From positions 14,065 to 78,064 of the forward strand of contig CAYZXS010000015.1 of the NCBI GenBank assembly GCA_964482495.1: a DNA stretch of 64,000 nt, written 5' to 3'. How positions within the stretch are numbered: the stretch's first letter is position 1; every line of letters starts with the position of its first letter. This document shows positions 8,192 through 17,368 of this stretch, piece by piece. The DNA comes from J029 sp964482495 (lineage in GTDB: Bacteria > Planctomycetota > UBA1135). A model generated the notes under the pieces. It saw only the letters and a program-made list of their open reading frames with translations, ran no database searches and was not told where the DNA came from. The position numbers and the translations under genes were made by a program.

Positions 8192-10096
8192 TCAGCGCGC
8201 GTGCGGCCGACCCACCCGGACCAGGAGGACCGCCAGGGCCGCCAGGCACAGCAGCGACAGCGGCAGGGACCAGGCGCCGGCCCAGTCGGGCAGGTCGACC
8301 TCCTGAGCCTTGGGGATGGCCACCAGCACGCCGGCCACGGCCTCCCCCGCCACCAGGCCCGAGGCCATCAGGACGCCGCGCTCGTGGCGGCGGAGGCGGG
8401 CCTGCTCGCCGTCGGCGCGGCTGCGCCGGTCCACCACCCAGGCGCACAGGCCGCCCAGCAGGATCGAGGTCGAGAGCCCCAGCGACAGGTACATGCCGAC
8501 CGCCACCGGCATCAGGTAGAGGCGGAAGGAGCTGCGTCGGGGCGCCAGCACCAGCTGGTCGATCAGGATCACCGCCAGGCCGATGGCGGCGCCGATGGCG
8601 ATCATGTCCCAGGGCAGCACCGCCTCGCCGAAGAAGCCCTCCATCAGCGACGAGAACAGCGCCGCCTGCGGCGCCTCGAGGGCGTGGCCCTGGAGCTCGG
8701 GCGCCAGGTGGGCGTCGGAGCCGATGCCGTAGGCCCCGTGCAGAAGCCCCAGCACCGGCGCCATGACGAAGGCGGCGGTGATGACGCCGATGACCTCCGC
8801 CCACTGCTGCCGGTAGGGCGTGGCGCCGACCAGCTGGCCGGTCTTGAGGTCCTGGCAGACGTCGCCCGAGGTGCAGGTGGCGCAGCAGACCACCCCGGCC
8901 ACCCCCATCGTCGCCAGGATCGCGACCTCGCCCGAGTAGCCGGCGAGGAAGATGAAGGCCGAGGTCAGCAGCACCGAGCAGATCGTCATGCCGCTGACCG
9001 GGCTGTTGCTGACCCCGACCAGGCCGACGATGTAGGCGGCGACGGCGACGAAAAAGAAGGCGCACAGCACCATCAGGCCGGTCGCGAGCAGGCTGACCGA
9101 GAGGTCGTCGGTGAAGGAGTGGTAGAGCCCCAGCACCGCCATCGAGGTCGCCGCGACCAGGAACAGCAGCCAGCGCCGGTCGAGGTCGGTGTCCTCGCGG
9201 CGCTTGGGCGCGCCCGTCCCCGCCGCGGCCCGGTAGCCCGAGACGGTCTCCCGCAGGCCCGAGGCGATGCCCTTGCGGATCTGGATGATCGACCACAGGC
9301 CGCCGACTACCATCGCGCCGACCCCGAGGAAGCTGACCTGGCCCTCGAGCGCCGACTTCAGCTCCTCGCCCGAGGCGCCGCCGAAGTCGCGCAGGGAGGT
9401 CAGCAAGGGCGCCGCCACCAGCCAGGAGATGGCGCCGCCGGCGAAGACCTGCAGCGACAGCGGGAAGCCGATGATGAAGCCGACCGCGACCAGCGCCGGC
9501 GAGGCCTTGATCCCGACCCAGGTCCGCGCCGGGCCGAAGGCCAAGGCCGCCTCGGCGTTGGCCTTGAGCAGGCCGAAGGCGTCGGTCAGGATCTTGACCA
9601 CCGTGCCGAGCCCGAGCGCGGCGAAGACCAGCCGCAGGCCGCTGCCGCCTTCCTCCCCCGCCTGCAGCACCTTGGCGCAGGCCACGCCCTCGGGGAAGAT
9701 CAGCTCCTCGTGCTCGACGATCATCGGCCGCCGCAGCGGCACCATGAACAGCACCCCGAGCAGGCCGCCGGTCATCGCCACCAGGGTGGTCTTCCAGAAG
9801 TGGAACTCGGTCCAGACGCCGGTCAGGATCAGCGCCGGCATGGTGAAGATGATGCCGGCCGCCAGCGACTCGCCGGCCGAGGCCAGGGTCTGGACCAGGT
9901 TGTTCTCCTGCACCGTGCCGCGCCGGAGCACGCCCTTCAGCAGGCCCATCGAGATCACCGCCGCCGGGATCGAGGCGCTCACCGTCATGCCCGCGAACAG
10001 CCCCAGGTAGACGTTGGCGACGCTCATCAGCAGCCCGACCAGGATGCCGAGCCCGAGCGCCAGCGGCGTGAACTCGCGGGGGGCCGCGGCGGTCAC
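8192..10096 (-). CDS. OPT-family oligopeptide/metal-chelate transporter
   Basis: A 634-residue integral membrane protein with about 15 hydrophobic segments and motifs typical of the OPT family, such as SIPAAVISMG near the N-terminus and FPEGVACAKVL in the middle. OPT proteins take up oligopeptides or iron-siderophore-like conjugates. The start is the GTG at 10096, which overlaps the TGA of the upstream PAP2 gene (GTGA); longer frames upstream are only antisense-like read-through. The coupling with a PAP2 phosphatase has no obvious functional meaning. Confidence 0.85.
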   Translation of the reverse strand: MTAAAPREFTPLALGLGILVGLLMSVANVYLGLFAGMTVSASIPAAVISMGLLKGVLRRGTVQENNLVQTLASAGESLAAGIIFTMPALILTGVWTEFHFWKTTLVAMTGGLLGVLFMVPLRRPMIVEHEELIFPEGVACAKVLQAGEEGGSGLRLVFAALGLGTVVKILTDAFGLLKANAEAALAFGPARTWVGIKASPALVAVGFIIGFPLSLQVFAGGAISWLVAAPLLTSLRDFGGASGEELKSALEGQVSFLGVGAMVVGGLWSIIQIRKGIASGLRETVSGYRAAAGTGAPKRREDTDLDRRWLLFLVAATSMAVLGLYHSFTDDLSVSLLATGLMVLCAFFFVAVAAYIVGLVGVSNSPVSGMTICSVLLTSAFIFLAGYSGEVAILATMGVAGVVCCATCTSGDVCQDLKTGQLVGATPYRQQWAEVIGVITAAFVMAPVLGLLHGAYGIGSDAHLAPELQGHALEAPQAALFSSLMEGFFGEAVLPWDMIAIGAAIGLAVILIDQLVLAPRRSSFRLYLMPVAVGMYLSLGLSTSILLGGLCAWVVDRRSRADGEQARLRRHERGVLMASGLVAGEAVAGVLVAIPKAQEVDLPDWAGAWSLPLSLLCLAALAVLLVRVGRPHAR

Positions 10097-11019
10097 GCCC
10101 GGCCCCTCCCCGCCGGCGCCGGCAGCTCGCGGAAGCGGCCCCAGAGCCGCTCCGACACCACCACCCAGGCCAGGAAGCAGACCACGCCGACGACGACGTC
10201 GATCAGGTAGTGGTAGCGCAGGTAGAGCGTGGCCACGGCCGTCAGCGCCGCCCAGGGGCCGAAGATCCAGAACCAGGCGCGGTCCCGGACCCAGCACAGC
10301 CAGGCGACGTAGAAGGACATCATCACGTGGCCGCTGGGGAAGCAGTCGCGCTTGGTCCACGAGGTCTGGATCAGCTGCTCGTGCAGGATCGGCTGCAGGC
10401 CGTAGGTCGGCAGCGCCTGGGCGTACTCGAGGAAGGCGTAGGGCGAGCGGGTCGGCACCAGCAGGTAGCCGCAGTAGCTGATCAGGAAGCCGGCGATGAC
10501 CCGGTCGACGCCCTGGTAGAGGGTCGGCCAGTCCCGCCGCAGCGCCCAGCGGACGCCCAGCAGGAACGGGAAGACGTAGAAGCTGGTGTAGACCGCCTGC
10601 AGGACGTCGCTGAGCAGCGGGTGAGCGAGGCCGCTCCACGCGCCCTCCCAGGTGTAGCCGAACCAGACCCGGTCGATGCGCAGCATCAGCCACTCCTTGT
10701 CCTCCGGCAGCACCCACGGGATCACCATCGACAGGCAGGAGTAGATGGCGAAGATCAGGCCGCCCGACACCAGGGGCACGAGCAGGGGCCGCAGCCGGGG
10801 CAGGCGCCGCTGCGCGGCCTCGGTCATCAGGGCGACCGCCGCCAGGCCCGCAAAGCTGCCCACGGCCTGCACGGGGTCTTGGACCCGTCCAGGAGTGAGC
10901 AGCACCAGCAGGACCACCGCGCCGCAGAAGGCGGGCAGGGCGGTGCTGAGGCTGGAGGTGCGGAGGTCCGCCTCGACGGCCACGGCCGTATCATGCGGCC
11001 CTCCCAGGCTGAAATCCAT
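10093..11019 (-). CDS. PAP2-superfamily membrane phosphatase (inositol-phosphorylceramide synthase-like)
   Basis: A 308-residue multi-pass membrane protein. The C-terminal half carries PAP2 signatures: KRDCFPSGHVMMS with the catalytic histidine, and RYHYLIDVVVG. The PTRSPY segment before them fits the AUR1/inositol-phosphorylceramide-synthase branch, so the substrate may be a phosphorylated lipid. The ATG at 11019 is preceded on its strand by a strong GGGAGGGG, which supports this start. That ATG shares two bases with the start codon of the divergent peptidase gene. Substrate unknown. Confidence 0.85.
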   Translation of the reverse strand: MDFSLGGPHDTAVAVEADLRTSSLSTALPAFCGAVVLLVLLTPGRVQDPVQAVGSFAGLAAVALMTEAAQRRLPRLRPLLVPLVSGGLIFAIYSCLSMVIPWVLPEDKEWLMLRIDRVWFGYTWEGAWSGLAHPLLSDVLQAVYTSFYVFPFLLGVRWALRRDWPTLYQGVDRVIAGFLISYCGYLLVPTRSPYAFLEYAQALPTYGLQPILHEQLIQTSWTKRDCFPSGHVMMSFYVAWLCWVRDRAWFWIFGPWAALTAVATLYLRYHYLIDVVVGVVCFLAWVVVSERLWGRFRELPAPAGRGRA

Positions 11020-11992
11020 GCGCCACCCCTCCCGAACCCTCTCCGCCCTGCTCCTCGGCGCTTGCGTCCTGGTCCTCGGCACCTGCGCCGCTTGCTCCTT
11101 CGGCCAGCAGGAGGCCGAGCCGCTGACCCCGCCCAGCTTCGACGAGGCCCGCGCCTGGGCCGACCTCGAGCACTTCGTCGGCATCGGACCGCGGCCGATG
11201 GGCAGCGCCGCCCTGGCCGAGGCCCGGGAGTACATCAAGGCCGAGCTGAAGGACTACGGCTGGCTGATCGAGGAGGTCCCCTTCACCGCCACCGCCCCCC
11301 CCGGCGCCCGGCGCAAGGGTGAGCACAACGGCGTCAACATCCTGGCGCGGCGCCCGGGCAGTGAAGCCGGCGAGGTCTGGCTCGCCAGCCACTACGACAC
11401 CTACGACCAGCGCGGCTTCGTCGGCGCCAACGACGCCGGCTCCTCTTCGGCGGTGCTGCTGGAGCTGGCGCGCCAGCTCGGCGGCCCCGAGGTGCGCTCC
11501 GGCCCGACCCTGGTCCTGTGCTGGTTCGACGGCGAGGAGCCCTTCTCGCCGGTGGCCTGGAGCAACGAGAACAACTCCACCTTCGGCAGCCGACACCAGG
11601 TCGAGCTGCTCAAGGAAGCCGACGCCCTCTCCAGCATCCGCGCCTTCATCCTGATGGACATGGTCGGCGACGCCAAGCTCGGCATCACCCTCCCCGAGGA
11701 GACCGACTCGCGCCTGGAGAGCATCTTCGAGACCACGGCGCTGCGGCTCGGCTACAAGCTGATGTTCTTCGAGCGCCGGCCGATCCGCGACGACCACGTG
11801 CCCTTCTACAAGGCGCGCGTGCCGGTCATCAACCTGATCGACCTCAAGTTCGGCTCGGGCCTGAGCAACGAGTGGTGGCACACCGCCGAGGACCAGCTCG
11901 AGAAGTGCAGCCCGGAGAGCATGCGCAAGGTCGGCGAGGTGGTGCTGGCCGCCCTGCCCAAGGTCGAGCAGGAATTCCCGGTCCGCGGCTGA
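11018..11992 (+). CDS. M28-family zinc hydrolase, glutaminyl-peptide cyclotransferase-like lipoprotein
   Basis: A 324-residue secreted protein; the N-terminus (MRHPSRTLSALLLGAC...) is a signal sequence with a possible lipobox at C16. The catalytic domain shows the zinc ligands in order: SHYDTY, GANDAGSSS, WFDGEEPF, the MDMVGD segment and WWHTAEDQLE. The IGPRPMGS lead and the FDGEEPF...FGSRH spacing look more like bacterial and animal glutaminyl cyclases than like aminopeptidases. It may therefore cyclise N-terminal glutamine of exported proteins, with aminopeptidase activity as the alternative. There is no clear ribosome binding site. Confidence 0.85.
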   Translation: MRHPSRTLSALLLGACVLVLGTCAACSFGQQEAEPLTPPSFDEARAWADLEHFVGIGPRPMGSAALAEAREYIKAELKDYGWLIEEVPFTATAPPGARRKGEHNGVNILARRPGSEAGEVWLASHYDTYDQRGFVGANDAGSSSAVLLELARQLGGPEVRSGPTLVLCWFDGEEPFSPVAWSNENNSTFGSRHQVELLKEADALSSIRAFILMDMVGDAKLGITLPEETDSRLESIFETTALRLGYKLMFFERRPIRDDHVPFYKARVPVINLIDLKFGSGLSNEWWHTAEDQLEKCSPESMRKVGEVVLAALPKVEQEFPVRG

Positions 11993-12043
11993 GGCCGCGG
12001 ACGCCGGCGGCATCGCCGCGAGTCGCCAGGAGGCCGCCGGCGC

Positions 12044-15000
12044 TCAGGCGCCGGCTTCGTGCTCGCGTTCGGCCACCGGCGCCGGCTCCGGCGCCGCGGC
12101 GATCCGCGCCGGCGCCGAGGCCGGAGCCACTGGGGCCTGCGCCAGCGCGGCGCGCTCGGCCACCAGCCCGGTCCGGGCGTCGGTGAGCTTCTCCGGCGAC
12201 TCCGGGATCTCCGACAGCTCCACCCCCACCACCAGGCTGACCCCGGCCTTGCGCATGGTGACGCCGAACAGGCGCTCGCAGCGGGCCATGGTCAGCTTGT
12301 TGTGGGTCACGACCATGAACTGGGTGCCGCCGATGAAGTCGTCCAGCACGTCCAGGAAGCGGCCGACGTTGGCGTCGTCGAGGGCGGCGTCGACCTCGTC
12401 CAGCAGGCAGAAGGGCGAGGGCCGGGAGCGGAACACCGCCAGCAGCAGCGCCAGCGCCGTGAGGGTGCGCTCGCCGCCGGAGAGCAGCTTGATCGAGCGC
12501 AGCTCCTTGCCGGGCGGGCGCACCGAGATCTCGATGCCGGCGACCAGCGGGTCGACCTCGGCCTCGAGGGAGATGTCGGCCCGGCCGCCGCGGAAGAGCC
12601 GGCGGAAGATCGACTCGAACTGCCCCTGGACCGCGTCGAAGGTCTCGAGGAAGCGGTCGCGGCAGCGCCGGTCGAGGTCCTCGATGGTGGCCTCGAGGTT
12701 GGTGCGGGCCTCGGTCAGGTCGCCGCGCTCCTTGCCCAGGAACTCGGCCCGCTGCTCCCGCTCCTCGAGCTCGGCGACGGCGTCCAGGTTGACCGATCCG
12801 ATCGAGTCGAGGCTGGCGCGGAGCCTGCCGACCTCCGCCCGGAGCTGCTCCAGCTGCTCGCCGTCCGGCCGCTGGTCCTCCTCCAGGTTGGCGCCGCGGA
12901 CCAGGTCCTCGAGCGGCTGCTGGAACTCCTCGGTGATGGTGCGCACGAGCTCGGCGCGCTGCATCTGCACCCGCTGCAGGCCGAGGGCGTGCTCCTGGCG
13001 CTCGCCGAGCAGCTGCTCGAGCTTGCCTTCGCCGCCCTGGGCGCCGTAGCGGGCCTGCTCGAAGGCGTCGCGGGCGCGCTCGAATTGGACTCGGGCCTGC
13101 TCCAGGCGCTCGTCCAGCTCGCCGCGCTCGCTGAGCAGCTCGCGGGTCCGGCCGCGGCCGGTCTCGGCCTCCTGGCGCAGCTCCTCGGCGCGCCGGCCGA
13201 GCTCCGCCAGCTCCTCCCGGATGCGCCCGCTCTCCTGCCGGTCCCGGTCGTGCAGGCGCTGGTGGGCCTCGATCCGCTCCTCGACGTGGGCCAGCTGCTG
13301 CTGCACGCTCTCGTCGGCGAGGCGCGCCTCTTGCAGTTCCTGGCGGGCCGACTCGAGCTCGCCCTCCCGCTCCGCGGCGCCGCCTTCGGCCCGCTCGAGC
13401 TCCGCGTTCAAGGCCTCCCGGCGCGCCTCGGCGGCGTCCCGGGCGGCGCTGGCCTCAGCCTCGGCGGCTTCGGCGGCGGACCGCTTCTCGTGGGCCGAGC
13501 GCAGCTCGTCGGCGAGCGCCAGGTCCTCGTCGGCGAGGGCCAGGGCGCGCCGCTCCAGGTCCTGGACCCGGGCCTGGGCGCGGTCGCGCTCGGCGACGGC
13601 CTCGCGCAGCCGGCCGTCGAGGGCCTGGAGCTCGGCGCTGACCTGCTCCAGCTCCTCCCCGGCGCGCTCCGCCCGCGCCCGCGACTCGGCCTCGATCCGC
13701 TCCGAGCGCTCAGCGAGGGCGCTGGCCTCCTTGCGGGCGTTGCGCCGCGCCAGGATGCCTTCGGCGCCGCTGCCTTGGAGCATGCCCACCCGGGCGAAAC
13801 CGCCGCCGTGGAGCTCGCCGTCCTGGGACAGGAATAGCGCCCCGGGGTGCTGCGCAGCGAGCTGGCGGGCCTGGACGGCGTCGTCGACGCAGTAGATCTC
13901 GCCGAGCCGGGAGCACAAGGCGTCACAGCGGGCGGGGTCGCCGTCGAGCAGCCCGCGCAGCGGGGCGGCGGCGACCACGTTCACCGGGGCCGGGCTGGCC
14001 GCCGGGAAGAAGCAGTCGAAGGCGCCCTCGGGCAGGCCAGCGGCGGCCTCGCGGCCCTCCAGCCACAGGCCGTGCTGCATGCGTCCGAGCAGGTCCTCGA
14101 CCAGCCGGTCCCAGGGCGCGGGCACGCTGACGCCCTCGAGCAGCAGCGAGGCTTCGCCGCCCCCCTTCACCAGGTCCCGGACGCGGTCGGGCACCCCCTG
14201 CTGCTCCTCGTCGACGGTGCTCAGGGCCTGCAGCCGGGTGCGGGCCGCGGCGGCGTCCTGGCGCGCAGCGGCGGCGGCGCGCTCGCTCTGCTCCCGCTCC
14301 TCGCGCAGGGAGTCCCGCCGGGTCACCAGCTGGCGGGCGCGGTCCTCGTCCTCGCCGACGCGGACGCTGCTCTGCTCCAGGGCGTCGCGGGCCTGGTCGA
14401 GCTCGCCGACCAGGCGCTGGCGCTCGCTCTCGCCTTCGGCGGTCCGCCGCTCCAGGGCCTTGAGCGCTCCCTCCGCCTCGCTGCGGTCGTGGGCGGCGGC
14501 GGCGGCGGCGTTGTGGTGCCGGGTGCGCTCCCCGAGCGCTTCCAGCACGCCCTGGCGCAGCTCCTCCAGCCGGCCGCGCAGCTCGCGGTGCTGCTCGCGC
14601 CGCTGCTCGAAGCGGGTGGAAGCCTGGGCCAGCGCGGCGGCGCTGCGTTCCCGCTCGCCGCCGAGGCGGGCCCGGTCCTGCTCCAGGACGCCGTCCTCCT
14701 GGCGCCTGCCCTCATCCTCCTGCTCCAAGCCGACGAGGCGCTCCGACTCGCGCTCCCGGCGCAGCTCGAGCTCGTGGGCCCGGCCCTCCAGGCCGCGCAC
14801 CCGCTCCTCGAGGCCGGCGGCCTTCTCCTTGGTCTCGGCCGCGGCGGCGCGCAGGGCGTCGTGGTGCTCGCGCAGCACCCCTGCCTCCTTGTCCAGCTCC
14901 TGGAGCTTGCGCTCGGCGCTCTCCCGCTCGGCGCGCAGCTCGGTGATGCGAGCCTCGAGCTCCTCGGCGCGGCTCCGCAGCGCCGTCTCCTCCACCTGAT

Positions 15001-15709
15001 GGCGAGCCGAGTCGGCCCAGGAGAGCCGGATCTTGCCCTCGCGGTACTGGTCACGGGTGTCGACGAAGCGGCGCGCCTTGCCGGCCTGGTACTTCAGCGA
15101 ACGCACCGCGCGCTGGACCTCCTCGTAGACGTCCTCGACCCGCGCCAGGTCCTGCGCCACCCGGTTCAGCTTCAGCTCGGCCTCGTGCTTGCGCGCCTTG
15201 TAGCGGCTGATGCCGGCGGCCTCCTCGAAGACCGAGCGCCGCTCGGCGGCGTTGGCCGACAGCACGGCGTCGATCTTGCCCTGGGCCAGCACCATGTAGC
15301 TGCGGACGCCGAGGCCGGTGTCCATCAGCACGTCGCGCACCTCCTTGCGCTTGACCTTGCGGCCGTTCAGCAGGTACTCGGCCTCGCCGCCGCGGAACAG
15401 CCGCCGCCCGATCGCCACCTCGCCGCCCGGCTCGACGATGTCGCCGGCGTCGTCGGCCAGGATGATCTCCACCATCGCGTAAGGCGCAGGGGCGCGGCCC
15501 TCGGCGCCCTTGAAGATGACGTCGTCCATCGCGTCCGCGCGCAGGGTCTTGGCCGAGCGCTCCCCCATCACCCACAGCAGCGCGTCGACCACGTTCGACT
15601 TGCCGCAGCCGTTGGGCCCGACGATGCCGGTCAGGCCGCGCTGCACCTGGACGACGGTGCGGTCGGCGAAGGACTTGAAGCCCTCGAGTTCGATTCGCTT
15701 GAGGAACAT
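12044..15709 (-). CDS. smc: Chromosome segregation ATPase SMC
   Basis: A 1221-residue SMC protein. The N-terminal Walker A is GPNGCGKSN near residue 32. Two long Ala/Glu/Arg-rich coiled-coil arms flank a globular hinge at about residues 510-690. The C-terminal head has the signature LLSGGERTL and Walker B FCLLDEVDAALDD. It condenses and segregates chromosomes together with ScpA and ScpB, whose genes are not in the window. The last ~45 residues form an Ala/Pro-rich tail that is not part of the ATPase head and is probably disordered. It lies 12 bp downstream of the NrdD-like gene and appears to belong to the same minus-strand unit. Confidence 0.97.
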   Translation of the reverse strand: MFLKRIELEGFKSFADRTVVQVQRGLTGIVGPNGCGKSNVVDALLWVMGERSAKTLRADAMDDVIFKGAEGRAPAPYAMVEIILADDAGDIVEPGGEVAIGRRLFRGGEAEYLLNGRKVKRKEVRDVLMDTGLGVRSYMVLAQGKIDAVLSANAAERRSVFEEAAGISRYKARKHEAELKLNRVAQDLARVEDVYEEVQRAVRSLKYQAGKARRFVDTRDQYREGKIRLSWADSARHQVEETALRSRAEELEARITELRAERESAERKLQELDKEAGVLREHHDALRAAAAETKEKAAGLEERVRGLEGRAHELELRRERESERLVGLEQEDEGRRQEDGVLEQDRARLGGERERSAAALAQASTRFEQRREQHRELRGRLEELRQGVLEALGERTRHHNAAAAAAHDRSEAEGALKALERRTAEGESERQRLVGELDQARDALEQSSVRVGEDEDRARQLVTRRDSLREEREQSERAAAAARQDAAAARTRLQALSTVDEEQQGVPDRVRDLVKGGGEASLLLEGVSVPAPWDRLVEDLLGRMQHGLWLEGREAAAGLPEGAFDCFFPAASPAPVNVVAAAPLRGLLDGDPARCDALCSRLGEIYCVDDAVQARQLAAQHPGALFLSQDGELHGGGFARVGMLQGSGAEGILARRNARKEASALAERSERIEAESRARAERAGEELEQVSAELQALDGRLREAVAERDRAQARVQDLERRALALADEDLALADELRSAHEKRSAAEAAEAEASAARDAAEARREALNAELERAEGGAAEREGELESARQELQEARLADESVQQQLAHVEERIEAHQRLHDRDRQESGRIREELAELGRRAEELRQEAETGRGRTRELLSERGELDERLEQARVQFERARDAFEQARYGAQGGEGKLEQLLGERQEHALGLQRVQMQRAELVRTITEEFQQPLEDLVRGANLEEDQRPDGEQLEQLRAEVGRLRASLDSIGSVNLDAVAELEEREQRAEFLGKERGDLTEARTNLEATIEDLDRRCRDRFLETFDAVQGQFESIFRRLFRGGRADISLEAEVDPLVAGIEISVRPPGKELRSIKLLSGGERTLTALALLLAVFRSRPSPFCLLDEVDAALDDANVGRFLDVLDDFIGGTQFMVVTHNKLTMARCERLFGVTMRKAGVSLVVGVELSEIPESPEKLTDARTGLVAERAALAQAPVAPASAPARIAAAPEPAPVAEREHEAGA

Positions 15710-15721
15710 GCGTGCGGTGGA

Positions 15722-17368
15722 TCAGGAAGAGGGGCCGGCTGCGGCCAGCTGCTGCAGCTCGGGGGTCTTGAGGGCGGCTTCGGCGGAGAGCTCGAGCCAG
15801 GGGGCGGCGGAGAAGGCCGAGGCGGGCGGCACCTGGGCGGCCTCCAGCGGGCACCAGCCCACCGGGTAGGCGTAGGAGCCGGCCGCGGGGTCGCGGGAGG
15901 CGAGGCGGGCGCCGGCGCCCTCGGCGTGGGGCGGGGCGAAGTCGCGCAGGCGCAGGCCGGAGATGCGGGCGCGGCGGGCGAACAGGCTGCGCAGGCCGAG
16001 CAGGGTGCGGCGCAGCCGGTCGGAGCCGGAGCTGACGCCCGGCCACAGGAAGCTGAGGGCCTGCGGCAAGCCCGCCGGCACCAGGGCGACGGTGGCGGCG
16101 CCCTCGCCTTGGGCCCGACCGGAGAGCTGGAGCAGGGTCGAACAGGCCAGCTCGGCCGACTGCTCGACCTGGCCGAGGAAGGCCTTCTCGTCGCCGTCCG
16201 CCTGCTGAGCCGCGGCCGCCAGGTTGATCACGGCGCAGCCGCGCAGCTCGCGGCGGGCCTTGGGCTGGCGGGGCGCCACCGAGGCGGGCCACCACTCGAG
16301 CAGCACCCGGCCGTGGGCGGCGAGGGCCTCTCGCTCGGCCTCCGAGGCGGTGAAGTAGCGGCTCAAGGGGAGCCGCGCCCAGACCCCGTCCAAGGCCCAC
16401 TCGTGCGCCAGGGCCGGGTCACCGGTGCGGTAGCGCAGGTTGCATCCGGGGGCGTTCAACCAGCGCGGGGCGCTGCGGCTGAGCTCGGTCCAGGGACGGG
16501 CGGCGGGCCACCAGACCTGGACCTCGTGGGCCTTGCCGCGCTCCTCGGCGACGCGGTGCCAGAAGGCCTGCTCGCTCTCGTCGGCGGCGGGATGCAACAG
16601 CGCGCGCGCCGGCCGCAGCCAGTCGCCGAGCGCCGGCACGTCGAAGCGACCGTCGCGCAGGGCGTCGACCTGGGCGGCGGAGAGCAGGTCCTCGAGGGCG
16701 AAGCGCGCCAGCAGTTCGCCGCCCAGCGCCGGCCGCGGGTCGCGCCCGGGCGAGGTCAGGGACGGGCCGGCGGCGGCGGTGGGCAGGCAGTCGCCGCCGA
16801 GCCAGGCGCGCATCTCGCGCCGGTCCAGCCCGACGTGGTCGGCGCCGAGCGGGTCGGCGCGCAGGCCCATGGTTCGGCACTCGTTGTCGGCCAGCGCCGC
16901 GACCAGCCGCCCGGTGGCGTGGCGCAGCTCGGTGTCGAGCAGCCGCCGCTCGACCCGGCGCGCCACCTGCCAGGCCAGGCTGCTCTCGAGGTAGCGGTCG
17001 CGCACCAGCGACATCGCCAGCCGCGGCCGGTCCCAGGGCCGGGCGCTGGCGTCGCGGCCGTGCGCGGTGTGCACCCGCAGCCGGTCGAGCTGGGCGCGGC
17101 GGGTGTCGCGGAAGGCGCGGTAGGCGCGCGCCGCCTCGCCGAAGCCGGCCACCGCCAGCGCGCTCTCGGCGCCGGCGGCGAGCTCGCCGGTCTCGACCGT
17201 GCCGGTGCCGGCCAGGGCGCCGGCGACCGCGGCGGCCAGCACCGTCGCCTGGGCGCCGTCGGCCCCCGCGGACTCCAGCGCGAACTGCAGCGAGTCCGCC
17301 AAGCGGACCGCATCGAAGCTCTCCTCGCGACCGTCGCGCTTACGGACGCGGGTCGGCAGCGGCTCCAT
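15722..17368 (-). CDS. ATP-cone protein resembling a catalytically incomplete anaerobic ribonucleotide reductase (NrdD-like)
   Basis: A 548-residue protein not recognised as a standard enzyme. Residues ~7-95 form an ATP-cone (RVRKRDGREESFD ... AYRAFRDTR), the allosteric nucleotide-binding module of ribonucleotide reductases and NrdR. Residues ~115-185 look like a second, degenerate cone. The rest has short resemblances to the NrdD barrel: CAVINLAAAA, a helix like FLGQVEQSAELA, a VPAGLPQALSFL segment and a PPHAEGAGARLASRD segment corresponding to the NrdD PAEG...R-A--D stretch. The protein ends where NrdD would continue into its Cys4 zinc site and glycyl-radical loop, neither of which is present. 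Its start lies inside nrdR (29-bp overlap), suggesting coupled expression. Function unknown; a regulatory nucleotide sensor is possible. Confidence 0.6.
   Translation of the reverse strand: MEPLPTRVRKRDGREESFDAVRLADSLQFALESAGADGAQATVLAAAVAGALAGTGTVETGELAAGAESALAVAGFGEAARAYRAFRDTRRAQLDRLRVHTAHGRDASARPWDRPRLAMSLVRDRYLESSLAWQVARRVERRLLDTELRHATGRLVAALADNECRTMGLRADPLGADHVGLDRREMRAWLGGDCLPTAAAGPSLTSPGRDPRPALGGELLARFALEDLLSAAQVDALRDGRFDVPALGDWLRPARALLHPAADESEQAFWHRVAEERGKAHEVQVWWPAARPWTELSRSAPRWLNAPGCNLRYRTGDPALAHEWALDGVWARLPLSRYFTASEAEREALAAHGRVLLEWWPASVAPRQPKARRELRGCAVINLAAAAQQADGDEKAFLGQVEQSAELACSTLLQLSGRAQGEGAATVALVPAGLPQALSFLWPGVSSGSDRLRRTLLGLRSLFARRARISGLRLRDFAPPHAEGAGARLASRDPAAGSYAYPVGWCPLEAAQVPPASAFSAAPWLELSAEAALKTPELQQLAAAGPSS

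Noticed and set aside
8018..10210. Plus-strand frame of about 730 codons opposite the OPT transporter
   Set aside because: Gln/His/Arg-rich antisense product of a membrane-protein gene; no start context or domain.
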